Shown here: positions 25,861 to 35,007 of the stretch, in pieces
Numbering within the stretch: the first letter of the stretch is position 1
Layout: each line of letters opens with the position of its first letter
Origin: Pseudonocardia ammonioxydans
GTDB lineage: Bacteria; Actinomycetota; Actinomycetes; Mycobacteriales; Pseudonocardiaceae
Assembly (NCBI RefSeq): GCF_900115005.1
Contig: NZ_FOUY01000002.1
Span: forward strand, 124,001-188,000
Direction: 5' to 3'
DNA: 64,000 nucleotides
Notes under the pieces: generated by a model
Seen by the model: only the letters and a program-made list of their open reading frames with translations
Databases searched by the model: none
Told to the model about the DNA's origin: nothing
Program-made: the position numbers and the translations under genes

Positions 25861-27276
25861 GTGACCTCTCATCAGGCGCTGCCCCGGCACGCCCGGCACC
25901 GCCGGTGGCTGCCCCGGTCGTGGTCGCTCCGCGCGCTCCCCACCCCGGCCCTGGTCCTCGTGCTGGCCGTGGAGGCCGTCGCGCTGGCCCAGATCGCCAC
26001 CGACGTGTCGCACACCGTTCGGCACGCGCTCGTCCCCGTCCGCGAGGAGCTCGTCCTCACCGGGCTGCTGATCCTGGTCGCGGCCGTGCACACCGAGCTC
26101 TCGCTCAGCGCCGAGCGGCTCCGCCGCCGGATCGCCGAGACCCGCTTCGTCAACATGACCTCGGTCTGGACTTTCGCGGGCGCTCTGCTGTTACCTCCGC
26201 TCGCGGCCACGGCCGTCGTCGTCGGGGTGTACCTCCACCTCTACCTGCGGGTCTCGCGCGACGCCGGGGTCCCCCCGCACCGGCACGTGTTCAGCACCGC
26301 CACGATGGTGCTGGCGGTGCACGCGGCCGCCGCGGTCCGGCTGTTCACCGCCGACCCGGCCTCGACCGCGATCAGCCCGCACGTCGCCGGCGTCGTGCTC
26401 GGCGCCCTGGTCGCCTTCACCCTGGTCAACACGCTGCTGGTCGTCTCGGTGCTGCGGCTGACCCGGCCGGGGTCGCGCTTCCTGCGCATCCTGCTCGGCG
26501 GCGAGATCCTGCTCGAGCTGGCCACGCTGTCACTCGGCGGGCTCGTCGCCGTGATCATCGGCAACACGACGCCGTGGCTGGTGCTGCTGGCCGTCCTGCC
26601 GCTGCTCGTCCTGGAGCAGACCACCCTGGTCCGCCAGCTCGAGGCGCAGGTCGACACCGATGCCAAGACCGGCCTGCTCAACCCGGCGGCCTGGCGCCGG
26701 CGTACCGGTCAGCTGCTCGAACGCTCCCACCGCTCCGGCCGTGCGGCAGCCGTGCTCATCCTCGACCTGGACCACTTCAAGGCGATCAACGACCGGCACG
26801 GCCACCTCGCCGGGGACGACGTGCTGCAGGCGGTCTCCCGGGTGCTCACCGAGGAGGTCCGCGACCGGGACCTGGTGGGCCGCTTCGGCGGCGAGGAGTT
26901 CGTCGTGGCCCTGGGCGGCCTGCGGCCCGACGACGTCGTGTCCGGCCGCGCCCGCGAGGTCGCCGAGCGGGTCCGGCGCCGGGTCGAGTCACTCGCGGTC
27001 GACACCGGAACCGCCGGCCGGGTCGGCGCGCTCTCGGTCTCGGTGGGCGTCGCCGCCTCGCCCGACCACGGTGGCGCCGGCGCCGAGACCGGTGCCGGCG
27101 GCGGTATCGGTGCCGGGGTCGGGGTGGACGAGCTGCTCGCGGCCGCGGACACGGCGCTCTACGAGGCCAAGCGCGGGGGCCGCAACCGCGTCCGGGTCCG
27201 GCCCCCGGCCACCGGGCCGGACACGCGCTGCGCCGAGCCGGCCACCCCGCCGTGCGGGCTGCGCTTCGGTACCTGA
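25861..27276 (+). CDS. Membrane-bound diguanylate cyclase (GGDEF domain)
   Basis: 471 residues from GTG 25861, chosen because GGGAGGG lies about 7 bases upstream. The first 260 residues hold about seven to eight membrane helices of an unrecognised sensor region (including a VLTGLLILVAAVHTELSL-like span). The GGDEF domain follows: DTDAKTGLLNPAAW at its start, DLDHFKAINDRHGH, and the active-site loop GGEEF at residues 343-347, which makes cyclic di-GMP from two GTP. RDRD five residues before GGEEF is a good inhibitory I-site, so product feedback is likely. A Gly/Ala-rich insert (about residues 400-420) lies before the last helix EAKRGGRNRV. There is no EAL domain. It ends 12 bp from the convergent TetR gene. 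Confidence 0.92.
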   Translation: MTSHQALPRHARHRRWLPRSWSLRALPTPALVLVLAVEAVALAQIATDVSHTVRHALVPVREELVLTGLLILVAAVHTELSLSAERLRRRIAETRFVNMTSVWTFAGALLLPPLAATAVVVGVYLHLYLRVSRDAGVPPHRHVFSTATMVLAVHAAAAVRLFTADPASTAISPHVAGVVLGALVAFTLVNTLLVVSVLRLTRPGSRFLRILLGGEILLELATLSLGGLVAVIIGNTTPWLVLLAVLPLLVLEQTTLVRQLEAQVDTDAKTGLLNPAAWRRRTGQLLERSHRSGRAAAVLILDLDHFKAINDRHGHLAGDDVLQAVSRVLTEEVRDRDLVGRFGGEEFVVALGGLRPDDVVSGRAREVAERVRRRVESLAVDTGTAGRVGALSVSVGVAASPDHGGAGAETGAGGGIGAGVGVDELLAAADTALYEAKRGGRNRVRVRPPATGPDTRCAEPATPPCGLRFGT

Positions 27277-27287
27277 GCGCGCGGCGG

Positions 27288-27920
27288 CTACCGCCCGAGC
27301 AGCAGCCGCGCCAGGTCCTTCCACTGGGCGAGCATCGCGTCGGCCCGCGGGTCGCGGGGTTCGAACGTGTAGGTCAGCGAGGTCCCGCGCATCGAGGTCA
27401 GCAGCAGGTCACGCAGCTGCTTGAACCGCGGGCGCGACGCCAGCTCCTCGCCGAACATCCGGGCCATCGAGGCCCGGATCGCCGCACCGAGGCGCTTCTC
27501 CTCCGGCCGCAGCGCATCGGCGATCTCGCCGTTCACCCGGGCCGCCGTCCACAGCTCGATCGAGGCCCAGAAGTGCGGCTCGGAGAAGCTCTCCCACAGC
27601 AGCTCGATGACCCGGTCGGCCCGCTCGAAGACGTCGGCCGGCGGGTTCTGCTCCACCACCCGCCGGACACGTTCCTCGGTGTCCGCGACCCGCTTGACGG
27701 CCAGGTGCTGGGCGGCTGCGACCAGCAACCGGTCCCGGGACGGGAAGTGGTGCAGCAGCCGGCCGCGGGAGACCGCGGCCTCGGACTGGATCGTGAGCGT
27801 CGTCGCGCCGGAGTAGCCGCCGTCGATCAGGCAGGCGACGGCGGCGTCCAGGATCCGGGCGCGGCTGTCCTGGGACCGCTGCGCCCGGGTCCTGGACACG
27901 GGGGTGCGTTCGGTGGTCAT
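27288..27920 (-). CDS. TetR-family regulator of the adjacent beta-oxidation operon
   Basis: 210 residues. The N-terminal HTH (about 20-65) has the family form RILDAAVACLIDGGYSGATTLTIQSEAAVSRGRLLHHF, with the recognition helix ending in LLHHFPSRDRLL. The C-terminal ligand domain is mostly helical; its ligand, probably an acyl-CoA judging by the neighbours, is inferred. It lies 7 bp after the acyl-CoA dehydrogenase stop codon and is the last gene of a four-gene minus-strand operon, so it is likely autoregulated through a site before the thiolase gene (31144-31159). Confidence 0.88.
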   Translation of the reverse strand: MTTERTPVSRTRAQRSQDSRARILDAAVACLIDGGYSGATTLTIQSEAAVSRGRLLHHFPSRDRLLVAAAQHLAVKRVADTEERVRRVVEQNPPADVFERADRVIELLWESFSEPHFWASIELWTAARVNGEIADALRPEEKRLGAAIRASMARMFGEELASRPRFKQLRDLLLTSMRGTSLTYTFEPRDPRADAMLAQWKDLARLLLGR

Positions 27921-27927
27921 GATCGGC

Positions 27928-29076
27928 CTACAACCCGAGGTTGCGGCCGATCACCTCCTTCATGATCTCGGTGGTGCCACCGTAGATCCGGGTGATCCGC
28001 GCGTCGGCGTAGGCCTTCGAGATCGGATACTCGGACATGTAGCCGTACCCGCCGTGCAGCTGCAGGCAGCGGTCGACGACCTTGCCCTGCAGCTCGGTGC
28101 ACCAGTACTTCGCCTTGGAGGCGTCGACGGCGGTGAGCTCACCCGCGTTCAGGGCACGCACGCAGTCGTCGACGTAGTGCTCGGCGATGTCGATCTCGGT
28201 GTCCAGCTCGGCCAGCACGAACTTGGAGTTCTGGAACGAGCCGATCGGCGAGCCGAACGCCTTGCGCTCCTTCACGTACTCCAGCGTCTGGGTCAGCGCC
28301 GTCCGGGCCGCCGCGACGGCCGCGACCGCGATCGACAGCCGCTCCTGCGGCAGGTTGGTGACCAGCTGGGCGAACCCCTGGCCCTCCTCCCCGAGCAGGT
28401 TCGCGACCGGCACCGGCACGTCGGTGAACGACAGCTCGGCGGTGTCCTGCGCGTGCTGACCCAGCTTGTCGAGGTTGCGTCCGCGCTCGAAGCCGTCCAT
28501 CCCGCGCTCGAGCATCAGCAGGCTCATGCCCTTGTGCTTCTGCGACGGGTCGGTCTTCACCGCGGTGACGACGAGATCGGCGTTCACCCCGTTCGTGATG
28601 AACGTCTTCGCGCCGTTGACCACGTAGTGGTCGCCGTCGCGGATCGCCGTGGTCGACATCGACGCCAGGTCCGAACCGATGCCCGGCTCGGTCATCGCGA
28701 TGGCGAGGATCTTCTCTCCGCTCACGACGCCCGGCAGCCACCGCTGCTTCTGCTCCTCGGTGCAGTAGGCCAGCAGGTAGGGCAGCACGATGTCGTTGTG
28801 CAGGGTCAGACCCAGCCCGGCCGCCGCCGCTCCGGAGCGCATGAGCTCCTCGGCGATCACCGCGTTGAACCGGAAGTCCGGGACCCCGCCCCCGCCGTAC
28901 TGCTCGGGCACGTCGATGCCCAGGAACCCGTTCGCCCCCGCCGTGGTGTACAGCTCGCGCGGCACGATGCCGTCGCTCTCCCACCCCGGCTCGTGCGGGA
29001 CGATCTCCTTCTCGACGAACGCCCGGAACGCGGCCCGGAAGTCCTCGTGGTCGGACTCGTAGAGCGTCCGCTTCAT
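27928..29076 (-). CDS. Acyl-CoA dehydrogenase
   Basis: 382-residue FAD enzyme that introduces the alpha-beta double bond in acyl-CoA. FAD and substrate signatures are present: AIAMTEPGIGSDLASM near residue 130, QLHGGYGYMSEYPISKAY, and the C-terminal RIYGGTTEIMKEVIGR. At the position where medium-chain enzymes carry their catalytic Glu (IYEGT) this protein has Gly, while LPQERL carries the Glu used by long-chain and isovaleryl-type enzymes, so the base is probably that residue. It is 32 bp after the short-chain dehydrogenase stop codon and forms an operon with thiolase, dehydrogenase and TetR genes. Chain length or branching of the substrate cannot be assigned. Confidence 0.94.
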   Translation of the reverse strand: MKRTLYESDHEDFRAAFRAFVEKEIVPHEPGWESDGIVPRELYTTAGANGFLGIDVPEQYGGGGVPDFRFNAVIAEELMRSGAAAAGLGLTLHNDIVLPYLLAYCTEEQKQRWLPGVVSGEKILAIAMTEPGIGSDLASMSTTAIRDGDHYVVNGAKTFITNGVNADLVVTAVKTDPSQKHKGMSLLMLERGMDGFERGRNLDKLGQHAQDTAELSFTDVPVPVANLLGEEGQGFAQLVTNLPQERLSIAVAAVAAARTALTQTLEYVKERKAFGSPIGSFQNSKFVLAELDTEIDIAEHYVDDCVRALNAGELTAVDASKAKYWCTELQGKVVDRCLQLHGGYGYMSEYPISKAYADARITRIYGGTTEIMKEVIGRNLGL

Positions 29077-29108
29077 CTGCGACGCCTCCCCTCAGGTGCT
29101 GCTCGTGA

Positions 29109-29870
29109 CTAGCGCGGCTGCATCCGGATGGCGCCGTCGAGCCGGATGGTCTCGCCGTTGAGCATCGGGTTGGCGACGATGTGCGCGGCGAGCTGGCCGT
29201 ACTCCGACGGCTGCCCCAGCCGCGACGGGTGCGGGACCTGCTGGCCGAGCGAGGCCTTGACGTCCTCCGGCAGGCTGCCGAGCAGCGGGGTCTCGAACAG
29301 GCCCGGCGCGATCGTGACGACCCGGATGCCCAGGTCGGCCAGGTCGCGGGCGATCGGCAGGGTCATGCCGACGATGCCGCCCTTCGACGCCGAGTAGGCC
29401 GCCTGCCCGACCTGGCCCTCGAACGCCGCCACCGACGCGGTGTTGATCATCACGCCGCGCTCGCCGTCGACCGGCTCGGACTTGGCGATCCGCTCGGCCG
29501 CCAGGCGGAGCACGTTGAACGTGCCGATCAGGTTGACGTTGATGACCTTGGTGAACCCGTCGAGCGGGAAGGCACCCTTCTTGCCGTAGGTCTTCGCGGC
29601 GTTGCCGATGCCGGCGCAGTTGACCGCGACGCGGACGGTGCCGAGCTCCTCGGCGGCGTCCAGCGCGGCGCTCACCTGCTCCTCGTTCGTCACGTCGGCC
29701 GCGACGAACCGGACGGCGTCACCCAGCTTGTCGGCGACGGCCTCGCCCTGCGAGGAGGGCAGGTCGATGATGACGACCTTCGCGCCGTTCTCGACGAGAC
29801 GCTCGGTGGTGGCGAGGCCGAGGCCGGACGCGCCACCGGTGACGACGGCGACGGAGCCGTTGATGTCCAT
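29109..29870 (-). CDS. Short-chain dehydrogenase, 3-hydroxyacyl-CoA dehydrogenase type 2 (HSD10)-like
   Basis: 253 residues from ATG 29870 (AAAGGAA eight bases upstream); an upstream open stretch has no family sequence. NAD-binding TGGASGLG is at residues 11-18, NCAGIG follows in the middle, and the catalytic set is S in NTASVAAF and YSASK. The overall sequence resembles HSD17B10-type enzymes, which oxidise 3-hydroxyacyl-CoA (including 2-methyl-branched) or hydroxysteroids with NAD. Between the acyl-CoA dehydrogenase and thiolase genes it supplies the dehydrogenation step before thiolysis. The hydratase step is not encoded in the window. Confidence 0.93.
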   Translation of the reverse strand: MDINGSVAVVTGGASGLGLATTERLVENGAKVVIIDLPSSQGEAVADKLGDAVRFVAADVTNEEQVSAALDAAEELGTVRVAVNCAGIGNAAKTYGKKGAFPLDGFTKVINVNLIGTFNVLRLAAERIAKSEPVDGERGVMINTASVAAFEGQVGQAAYSASKGGIVGMTLPIARDLADLGIRVVTIAPGLFETPLLGSLPEDVKASLGQQVPHPSRLGQPSEYGQLAAHIVANPMLNGETIRLDGAIRMQPR

Positions 29871-29916
29871 GATGCTGTTCCTTTCGGGTCGGGGGGAGCG
29901 GTTCGGAGCGTGCCGG

Positions 29917-31065
29917 TCAGAGCAGCTCGAGGATGGTGGCGTTGGCCTGCCCACCGCCCTCGCACATGGTCTGCAGGCCGTAGCGGATGCCGTTGTCGCG
30001 CATGTGGTGCACCAGCGTGGTCATGATCCGGGCACCGGACCCGCCGAGCGGGTGGCCGAGCGCGATCGCGCCGCCGTTCGGGTTGACCCGCTCGGCGACC
30101 GAGGCGTCGTTGTTCGCGATGTCGGCCAGCCAGGCCAGCGGAACCGGGGCGAACGCCTCGTTGACCTCGAACGCACCGATCTCGGACAGCGACAGGCCGG
30201 ACTTCGCGAGTGCCTTCTCGGTGGCCGGGATCGGCGCCGTCAGCATGATCACCGGGTCGGCACCGGCGAGGACCGCGGTGTGCACCCGCGCGATCGGGGT
30301 GAGCCCCAGCTCCTTGGCCTTCTCGCTGGTCATCATGAGCAGCGCGGCGGAGCCGTCGGAGATCTGCGAGGAGTTGCCGGCGTGGATCGTGCCGCCCTGG
30401 TCGGCGTCCTTGAACACCGTCTTGAGCTGGGCCAGGCCCTCCAGCGTGCCGCCACGGCGGACGCCCTCGTCGGCGGTCACGTCCGCGATCGGGGCGATCT
30501 GGGCATCGAACCGGCCGTCGTCCTGAGCGGCCGCGGCGCGCTCGTGGGAGAGCAGGGCGAACTCGTCGAGCTGGGTCCGCGAGAAGCCCCACTTCTCGGA
30601 GATCATCTCGGCGCCGACGCCCTGGTTCGGGAACGCGCCGTAGCGCTCCATGAACGCCTCACCGAAGGGGTTCTGCTCCATTAGCGCGGAGCCCATCGGC
30701 ACCCGGGTCATCGACTCGACCCCACCGGCGACGGCGACGTCGTACTGGCCGGCGATCAGCCCGGCCGCGGCGAAGTGCACCGACTGCTGGCTCGACCCGC
30801 ACTGGCGGTCGACGGTCACGCCGGTGACGGTCTCCGGGTACCCGGCGGCCAGGGCCGCGTTGCGACCGATGTCGAAGGTCTGCTCACCGGCCTGGGACAC
30901 GCAGCCCCAGATGACATCTTCGATCTGCGCGGGGTCGACCCCGGTCCGCTCGACGATCTGCTTGAGCACGTGAGCCGACAGGTCGGTCGGGTGGACCCCG
31001 GCCAGGCCGCCCTTGCGCTTGCCGACCGGTGTACGCACGGCCTCGACGATGACTGCGTCTCGCAC
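29917..31065 (-). CDS. Acetyl-CoA acyltransferase (thiolase)
   Basis: 382-residue thiolase of the degradative or acetoacetyl-CoA type that cleaves 3-ketoacyl-CoA with CoA. Active-site nucleophile Cys89 sits in [10 protein letters not shown]; the later conserved blocks [28 protein letters not shown] (catalytic His) and CEGGGQANA (second Cys) are all present. ATG 31065. It is the first gene of the operon and lies behind a palindromic site probably bound by the TetR protein encoded at the operon's end. The 46-bp gap to the dehydrogenase gene supports co-transcription. Confidence 0.95.
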   Translation of the reverse strand: MRDAVIVEAVRTPVGKRKGGLAGVHPTDLSAHVLKQIVERTGVDPAQIEDVIWGCVSQAGEQTFDIGRNAALAAGYPETVTGVTVDRQCGSSQQSVHFAAAGLIAGQYDVAVAGGVESMTRVPMGSALMEQNPFGEAFMERYGAFPNQGVGAEMISEKWGFSRTQLDEFALLSHERAAAAQDDGRFDAQIAPIADVTADEGVRRGGTLEGLAQLKTVFKDADQGGTIHAGNSSQISDGSAALLMMTSEKAKELGLTPIARVHTAVLAGADPVIMLTAPIPATEKALAKSGLSLSEIGAFEVNEAFAPVPLAWLADIANNDASVAERVNPNGGAIALGHPLGGSGARIMTTLVHHMRDNGIRYGLQTMCEGGGQANATILELL

Positions 31066-31143
31066 GTCCCACGCTCCTTCGCGACGGATGATTGCGCGGC
31101 GCTCGGGAGACGCGCCGCCGATGGGAGGGACGGTAACAGAAAA

Positions 31144-31159
31144 CAGTCAGCGTTGACTG
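31144..31159 (-). promoter_or_regulatory. Candidate TetR operator of the thiolase operon
   Basis: Inverted repeat CAGTCA-gcgt-TGACTG, 6-bp arms and a 4-bp spacer, 79-94 bp before the thiolase start, in the only AT-richer stretch nearby. The size and symmetry fit a TetR dimer site; the operon encodes such a regulator. Confidence 0.5.
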
Positions 31160-31782
31160 CCAGCTGAGCGTGCGACGCCGGTCACTTCCGGTGGGTGGTC
31201 GGTGACCTGCTTTCCTGCCCGCTCGGCCACACGGCCGCCGCTCCCCCGGGCCGTCGTGTGGCGAGGTCGCACCGCCTGTCCGCATGACCATGCGGTGCCG
31301 TGTCTGTTGCCCGCGCGCCACTGCGCTCCCGCGCCCGGACGTCGGCTCGACCACAGGAGTTCCGCTGCCGCCGGTCCGGGTTCCTCCTCGAGCGCGGAGG
31401 CGGGTGGCGGGCTCGCTCACGTCTTCGAGGACCAGAGGAGCCGTCACGTGCGGTGCCGATCCGCCTTCCGAGATACAGGCGGTTCGGAAACCCGATGCTC
31501 AGGGACACCCGGCGCCCGGGAGGACCGACTGAGTGCGCCGAGTGAAGATTCGATTACCCGCGGCGTCGCCGGTGTCGCCACGGCTGCCGCCCAGGTCGAC
31601 GACAGTGCGCTCGACCCGAGTGCATCGGGACGACAGCTCCTTGAGGGCAACAGCTGTGCTCGAGGTGGATCTCGCCGAGTTGCACAACCCTCCATGCGCC
31701 CACCGGGGGCGATTCCCCCGGGAGCGAGTGCGTCCTCCGGGACGAGCCCAACAGCCTCGCGCCCGTGCCGACCGCGGCGAAC
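31160..31782. other. Non-coding or decayed stretch between the thiolase and HNH genes
   Basis: About 620 bp with short open frames on both strands, none with a recognisable motif, ribosome site or convincing codon pattern. A short inverted repeat CCGCAT-gacc-ATGCGG lies at 31280-31295. It may be a decayed insertion, but I see no transposase relic. Confidence 0.4.
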
Positions 31783-34263
31783 CTAGAACGGTGGTTCGTC
31801 ATCGTCCGGCTCATCCGCCGGGTTCCGGTCGGGTGCGTCGTCGGTCTCGGTCATGTCGTTCGCGGTCTCCGCCGTGTCGTCGCCGGTCGCGTCCGACGCG
31901 GACTCACGTTCGGCCTCGGGTTCGGGGAAGAGCGGTTTCTCGTCGAGGGCGTCCTGGGCCGCCGAGCGGGGCCCGCGCCCGGTATCGGGTGCCGGGGCGG
32001 TGTCGTCGGGCGGGACCGGGTCGGGCAGTGGTGGACAGACGGGTTCGCCGCGGGTGAGGTAGTGGTGGCGCAGCGGGCTGGTCCACCGGAACGTGCCGGG
32101 GCGGGGCTGGACCAGGTGCCAGTGGCCGGCCGTCTTGATCGCGTGGTGGAACACGCACAGCGGCCCGAGGTTGGCCTCGACGGTGACACCACCGTGGCGG
32201 TGTTCGTGGGTGTGGTCCTGCTGGGCTTTGCGGGCGGGGCGTCGGCAGCCGGGGAAGCTGCAGGTGCGGTCGCGGACCTCGACGTGGCGGCGTAGGGCCC
32301 GGTGTGGGAAGCGGGCGTGCGGGTGCCGGTTCAGTGCGGCGCGCAGGCGGTGGCGGCGGGCGTACTGGGCGGCGAGGTCGGCGATCAGGCGTTCCCAGCC
32401 GGGTGGTGGGTCGAGGACGAGTGCGGTCAGCAGGGTGGCCGGGATCTGGAGTTCGACGACGCCGCCGTGGCTCTGCCCCGCCCCGGGCCTCGACCTCGGC
32501 CTGGGCCTGGGCCTGCGCCTGGGCCTGCGCTTCGGCCCCGGCCCCGACCCGGTCTCGGTGGTGGGCCGGTGGCGGGTGTGGCCGGCCAGGAGCAGGTGGC
32601 CGTCGGGGTCGGTGATGGCGAAGCGCCATTCGGCGTAGTGGTGGCGGGCGACGGTGTCGCGGGCGGGCCCGGCCAGCAGCGGACCCAGGCCGGGGATCTC
32701 GGCGGGGTGTTGGTCGTGGCCGAGCAGGGTGGAGAGCCGGATGCGGATCTCGATCCCGGTCCGGGCCCGCTCGGGTGGGGCCTCGACCGGCGGACCCGGC
32801 ACGACCCCGCCGCCACCACTGTCGCCACTGGGAGTGTCGGGCTGGTCGGGGCCTGTCCCGGGCCCCGGGGGTGGTGTCGGCCCGTGATCGTCGGGGCCGG
32901 GGTCGCCGGTGGGGTGGTCACTGTCGTCGGCGGAGCCGTGGACGACCACGCCGGCCTGTCCGTGACCGGTGTCCCCGACGTCCGCGCTCGCGCGGACGTC
33001 GCTGTCGACGGTGTCGTCCTGATCGTCGCCGTTGTCGTGAGCTGGGCAGTCGGCGCGACCGTCGCCCCCGTTGCCGCTCTGGTCGTCGGCGCCGTTCTGG
33101 TTCTCGGTGCCGGCCGAGCGAGCCATACTTTCCGCCCCGTCGCCCGTGCTGTTCGTGGCGTTCGTGGCGTCGGCGGATCCAGAGCCCTCGGGGCCGGTCT
33201 GGTCATCGGTGCCGGCACTACCGGTCCCGGTCAGGCCGTCTGTACCGGTCCCGCCGTGGGCGCCGCCCACGTCGTCGGCGCCGCCCCCGTCGTCGGTGCC
33301 GGTCCGGCCGTGGGCGCCGCCCGGGCCTGCGGAGCGGCGGGCGCGGTCGGCCTCGGCCCACCGCCGCGCCCGGGCCACCTTCTCGTTGTGCACCGGCCCG
33401 ACCGGCCCCTCATCGGAGTCGGTGTCGGTGTCGGTGTCGCGGGTGGCGGCGCGGGCCAGCAGGGTGGCGATGATCTGGTCGTTGCTCATCGTGTGCACGG
33501 TGCCGTCGGTCAACGCCGTGAACAGTTCCACCCGGATCCGGGTCAACGAGTCCGGATGCCCGGCCTCACGCACCGCCCGGGCCAGCGCATCGACCCGTTC
33601 ACACGAGGCCTGCGCCGCGGCCGGGTCCAACCCGATCACCGAGATCGTCGCCGCCCCGTCCCGATCGAGGTAACACACCACCCGCCGCTCGCGCACCGCC
33701 GCCCGATACCGGCGCCGCGCCGCGTCCGGGTCGGCCGCGATCAGCATCCGCTGGATCCGCGCCCGTAGCTGCCCGGTGGTCAACCCCGGCGCCCGCGGCA
33801 GCAACGCCCCCAGCACCCGGGCGACACAGGCGTCGGTGAGTTCCTCGTCGCCGAGGTAGTCGGCGAACACCCACGCCTTCGCGCGGTCGATCTGTCCGGC
33901 CGCGAGCGCGGCGTGCACCGCCGGAAGCCGCCACACCAGTGTCTCGGCCAGGTTGTGGTCGCGGGCGGCGGCGTTCTCGGTCACCGTCAACGCGGTCGCG
34001 ATCTCGAGCACACACCCCGGGTCGGGCTGGTCGGCCCGGGCGAGGGTGTGGGGGTCGGCGGCGGTGTCGCGGCGCCCCAGTTCGGCCAGCACCCGCAGTT
34101 CCTCGGCTTCGACGTGGGATCGCAGCCGCCGCCACGCGCGCAGCAGGACCACGGTGGCGTGGTTGCTGACCTGGGTGGTGTCGAGGTCGGCCAGCAGGGC
34201 GCACAGTTGCGGGCCCGGCGGGTGTTCCGCCAGGCCTGCGGGGAGTGCCACCGGCTGCTGCAT
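31783..34263 (-). CDS. DUF222 / 13E12-type protein with C-terminal HNH endonuclease domain
   Basis: 826 residues from ATG 34263 (GAGG seven bases upstream, TAGAAT just before it). DUF222 covers about residues 15-270. The HNH domain is at about 660-710: CSFPGC, DHTHEHRHGG and LCVFHH, with the two Cys pairs and catalytic His of the HNH/McrA type. Between them lies a linker of over 200 residues, almost entirely Gly, Asp, Thr, Ser and Pro, then an Arg-Pro repeat (RRPRRRPRPRPRSRPG); the last 80 residues are acidic. Proteins of this family are multi-copy in actinobacteria (REP13E12 in M. tuberculosis) and behave like mobile or repeated genes; their biological role is unsettled. The length is above the usual 400-550, because of the linkers. 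It is flanked on both sides by gene-poor DNA, as expected of an inserted element. Confidence 0.88.
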   Translation of the reverse strand: MQQPVALPAGLAEHPPGPQLCALLADLDTTQVSNHATVVLLRAWRRLRSHVEAEELRVLAELGRRDTAADPHTLARADQPDPGCVLEIATALTVTENAAARDHNLAETLVWRLPAVHAALAAGQIDRAKAWVFADYLGDEELTDACVARVLGALLPRAPGLTTGQLRARIQRMLIAADPDAARRRYRAAVRERRVVCYLDRDGAATISVIGLDPAAAQASCERVDALARAVREAGHPDSLTRIRVELFTALTDGTVHTMSNDQIIATLLARAATRDTDTDTDSDEGPVGPVHNEKVARARRWAEADRARRSAGPGGAHGRTGTDDGGGADDVGGAHGGTGTDGLTGTGSAGTDDQTGPEGSGSADATNATNSTGDGAESMARSAGTENQNGADDQSGNGGDGRADCPAHDNGDDQDDTVDSDVRASADVGDTGHGQAGVVVHGSADDSDHPTGDPGPDDHGPTPPPGPGTGPDQPDTPSGDSGGGGVVPGPPVEAPPERARTGIEIRIRLSTLLGHDQHPAEIPGLGPLLAGPARDTVARHHYAEWRFAITDPDGHLLLAGHTRHRPTTETGSGPGPKRRPRRRPRPRPRSRPGAGQSHGGVVELQIPATLLTALVLDPPPGWERLIADLAAQYARRHRLRAALNRHPHARFPHRALRRHVEVRDRTCSFPGCRRPARKAQQDHTHEHRHGGVTVEANLGPLCVFHHAIKTAGHWHLVQPRPGTFRWTSPLRHHYLTRGEPVCPPLPDPVPPDDTAPAPDTGRGPRSAAQDALDEKPLFPEPEAERESASDATGDDTAETANDMTETDDAPDRNPADEPDDDEPPF

Positions 34264-35007
34264 GTCCTCGATTCTAGCGGCGGGGGCCGACGGTTTCCGC
34301 AGTACAAGGATGTTTCGTCGAAGATGTGTTCGAGCGGTTGGCGAGGCGCGTCGAACGGTCGAACGGTCGAAGTCGCGCGTGATGTCTCAGGACATCGGCG
34401 ACAGTTGCGCATCAGGGCATCGGTGACAGTTGGTGTGTCAGGACTGCGGTGACGCTCCCGCGGGTGCTTCGGCTGTCGTCCGCGGGGTCGACCGGTGCCG
34501 ACATAGCGGACGCCGGGTGCGGGGTCCGGTGGCGCTCGGCGAGGATCGCGCCGTCGAGATCGGTGAAGACGGTCGAGATCAGTGATGGCGGTCGTGTCGC
34601 CGGCTCGGGCGCCGACCGTGGCGGCCCGGCGGCGGCGCACGTCGCTGCCGATGAAGGACTGTCGGAACGGTCTGGACCGTGACCTCGCCAGTCGGGTTCG
34701 ACGGACTCGGCCTCGGCCGTCCGGACCTGGCCTCACGCAGCGCCGCAGGCTTTCGGCTCGAGCACGGTGGCGGCAGCCCATGGAGCGACTGACGCGAGAT
34801 CCGTGCTCGGTACAGAACGTCGAGACCTCGGCGCATCGTCAGCCCACTGCGGGATCGCAAGGCGGACGCGGGTTCGATGGGGTCCGACCGCGCCGACGAC
34901 GCGTCGACGGGCTCACAGTGGTGTCCCTGGCGGAGGGGCGGCAGGAGCAGGACGCCCAGCCGTCCGACGTGTCGGTCGGTGCGAGGCCGAGGCGCCGGCT
35001 GAGGCCC
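34264..35007. other. Gene-poor stretch upstream of the HNH gene
   Basis: 744 bp holding no gene I can support. Base composition is less GC-rich than its surroundings in the first 200 bp. It contains the three-copy direct repeat at 34387-34453 and a small run of gtcgaacg units around 34350-34375. The rest shows short frames only. Confidence 0.45.
34387..34453. repeat. Three direct copies of a 25-26 bp unit
   Basis: Units start at 34387, 34412 and 34438 with the shared core TCAGGRCATCGGYGACAG (third copy diverged). Such sequences resemble ends of transposable elements in actinobacteria, but no transposase is next to them. They lie 124 bp upstream of the HNH gene start. Confidence 0.6.

Noticed and set aside
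31202..31786. A possible 194-codon gene upstream of the HNH gene.
   Set aside because: No ribosome site or family pattern, and residue content is random-looking.
34387..34453. An intact insertion sequence.
   Set aside because: Only direct repeats are seen; no transposase gene or paired terminal inverted repeats.
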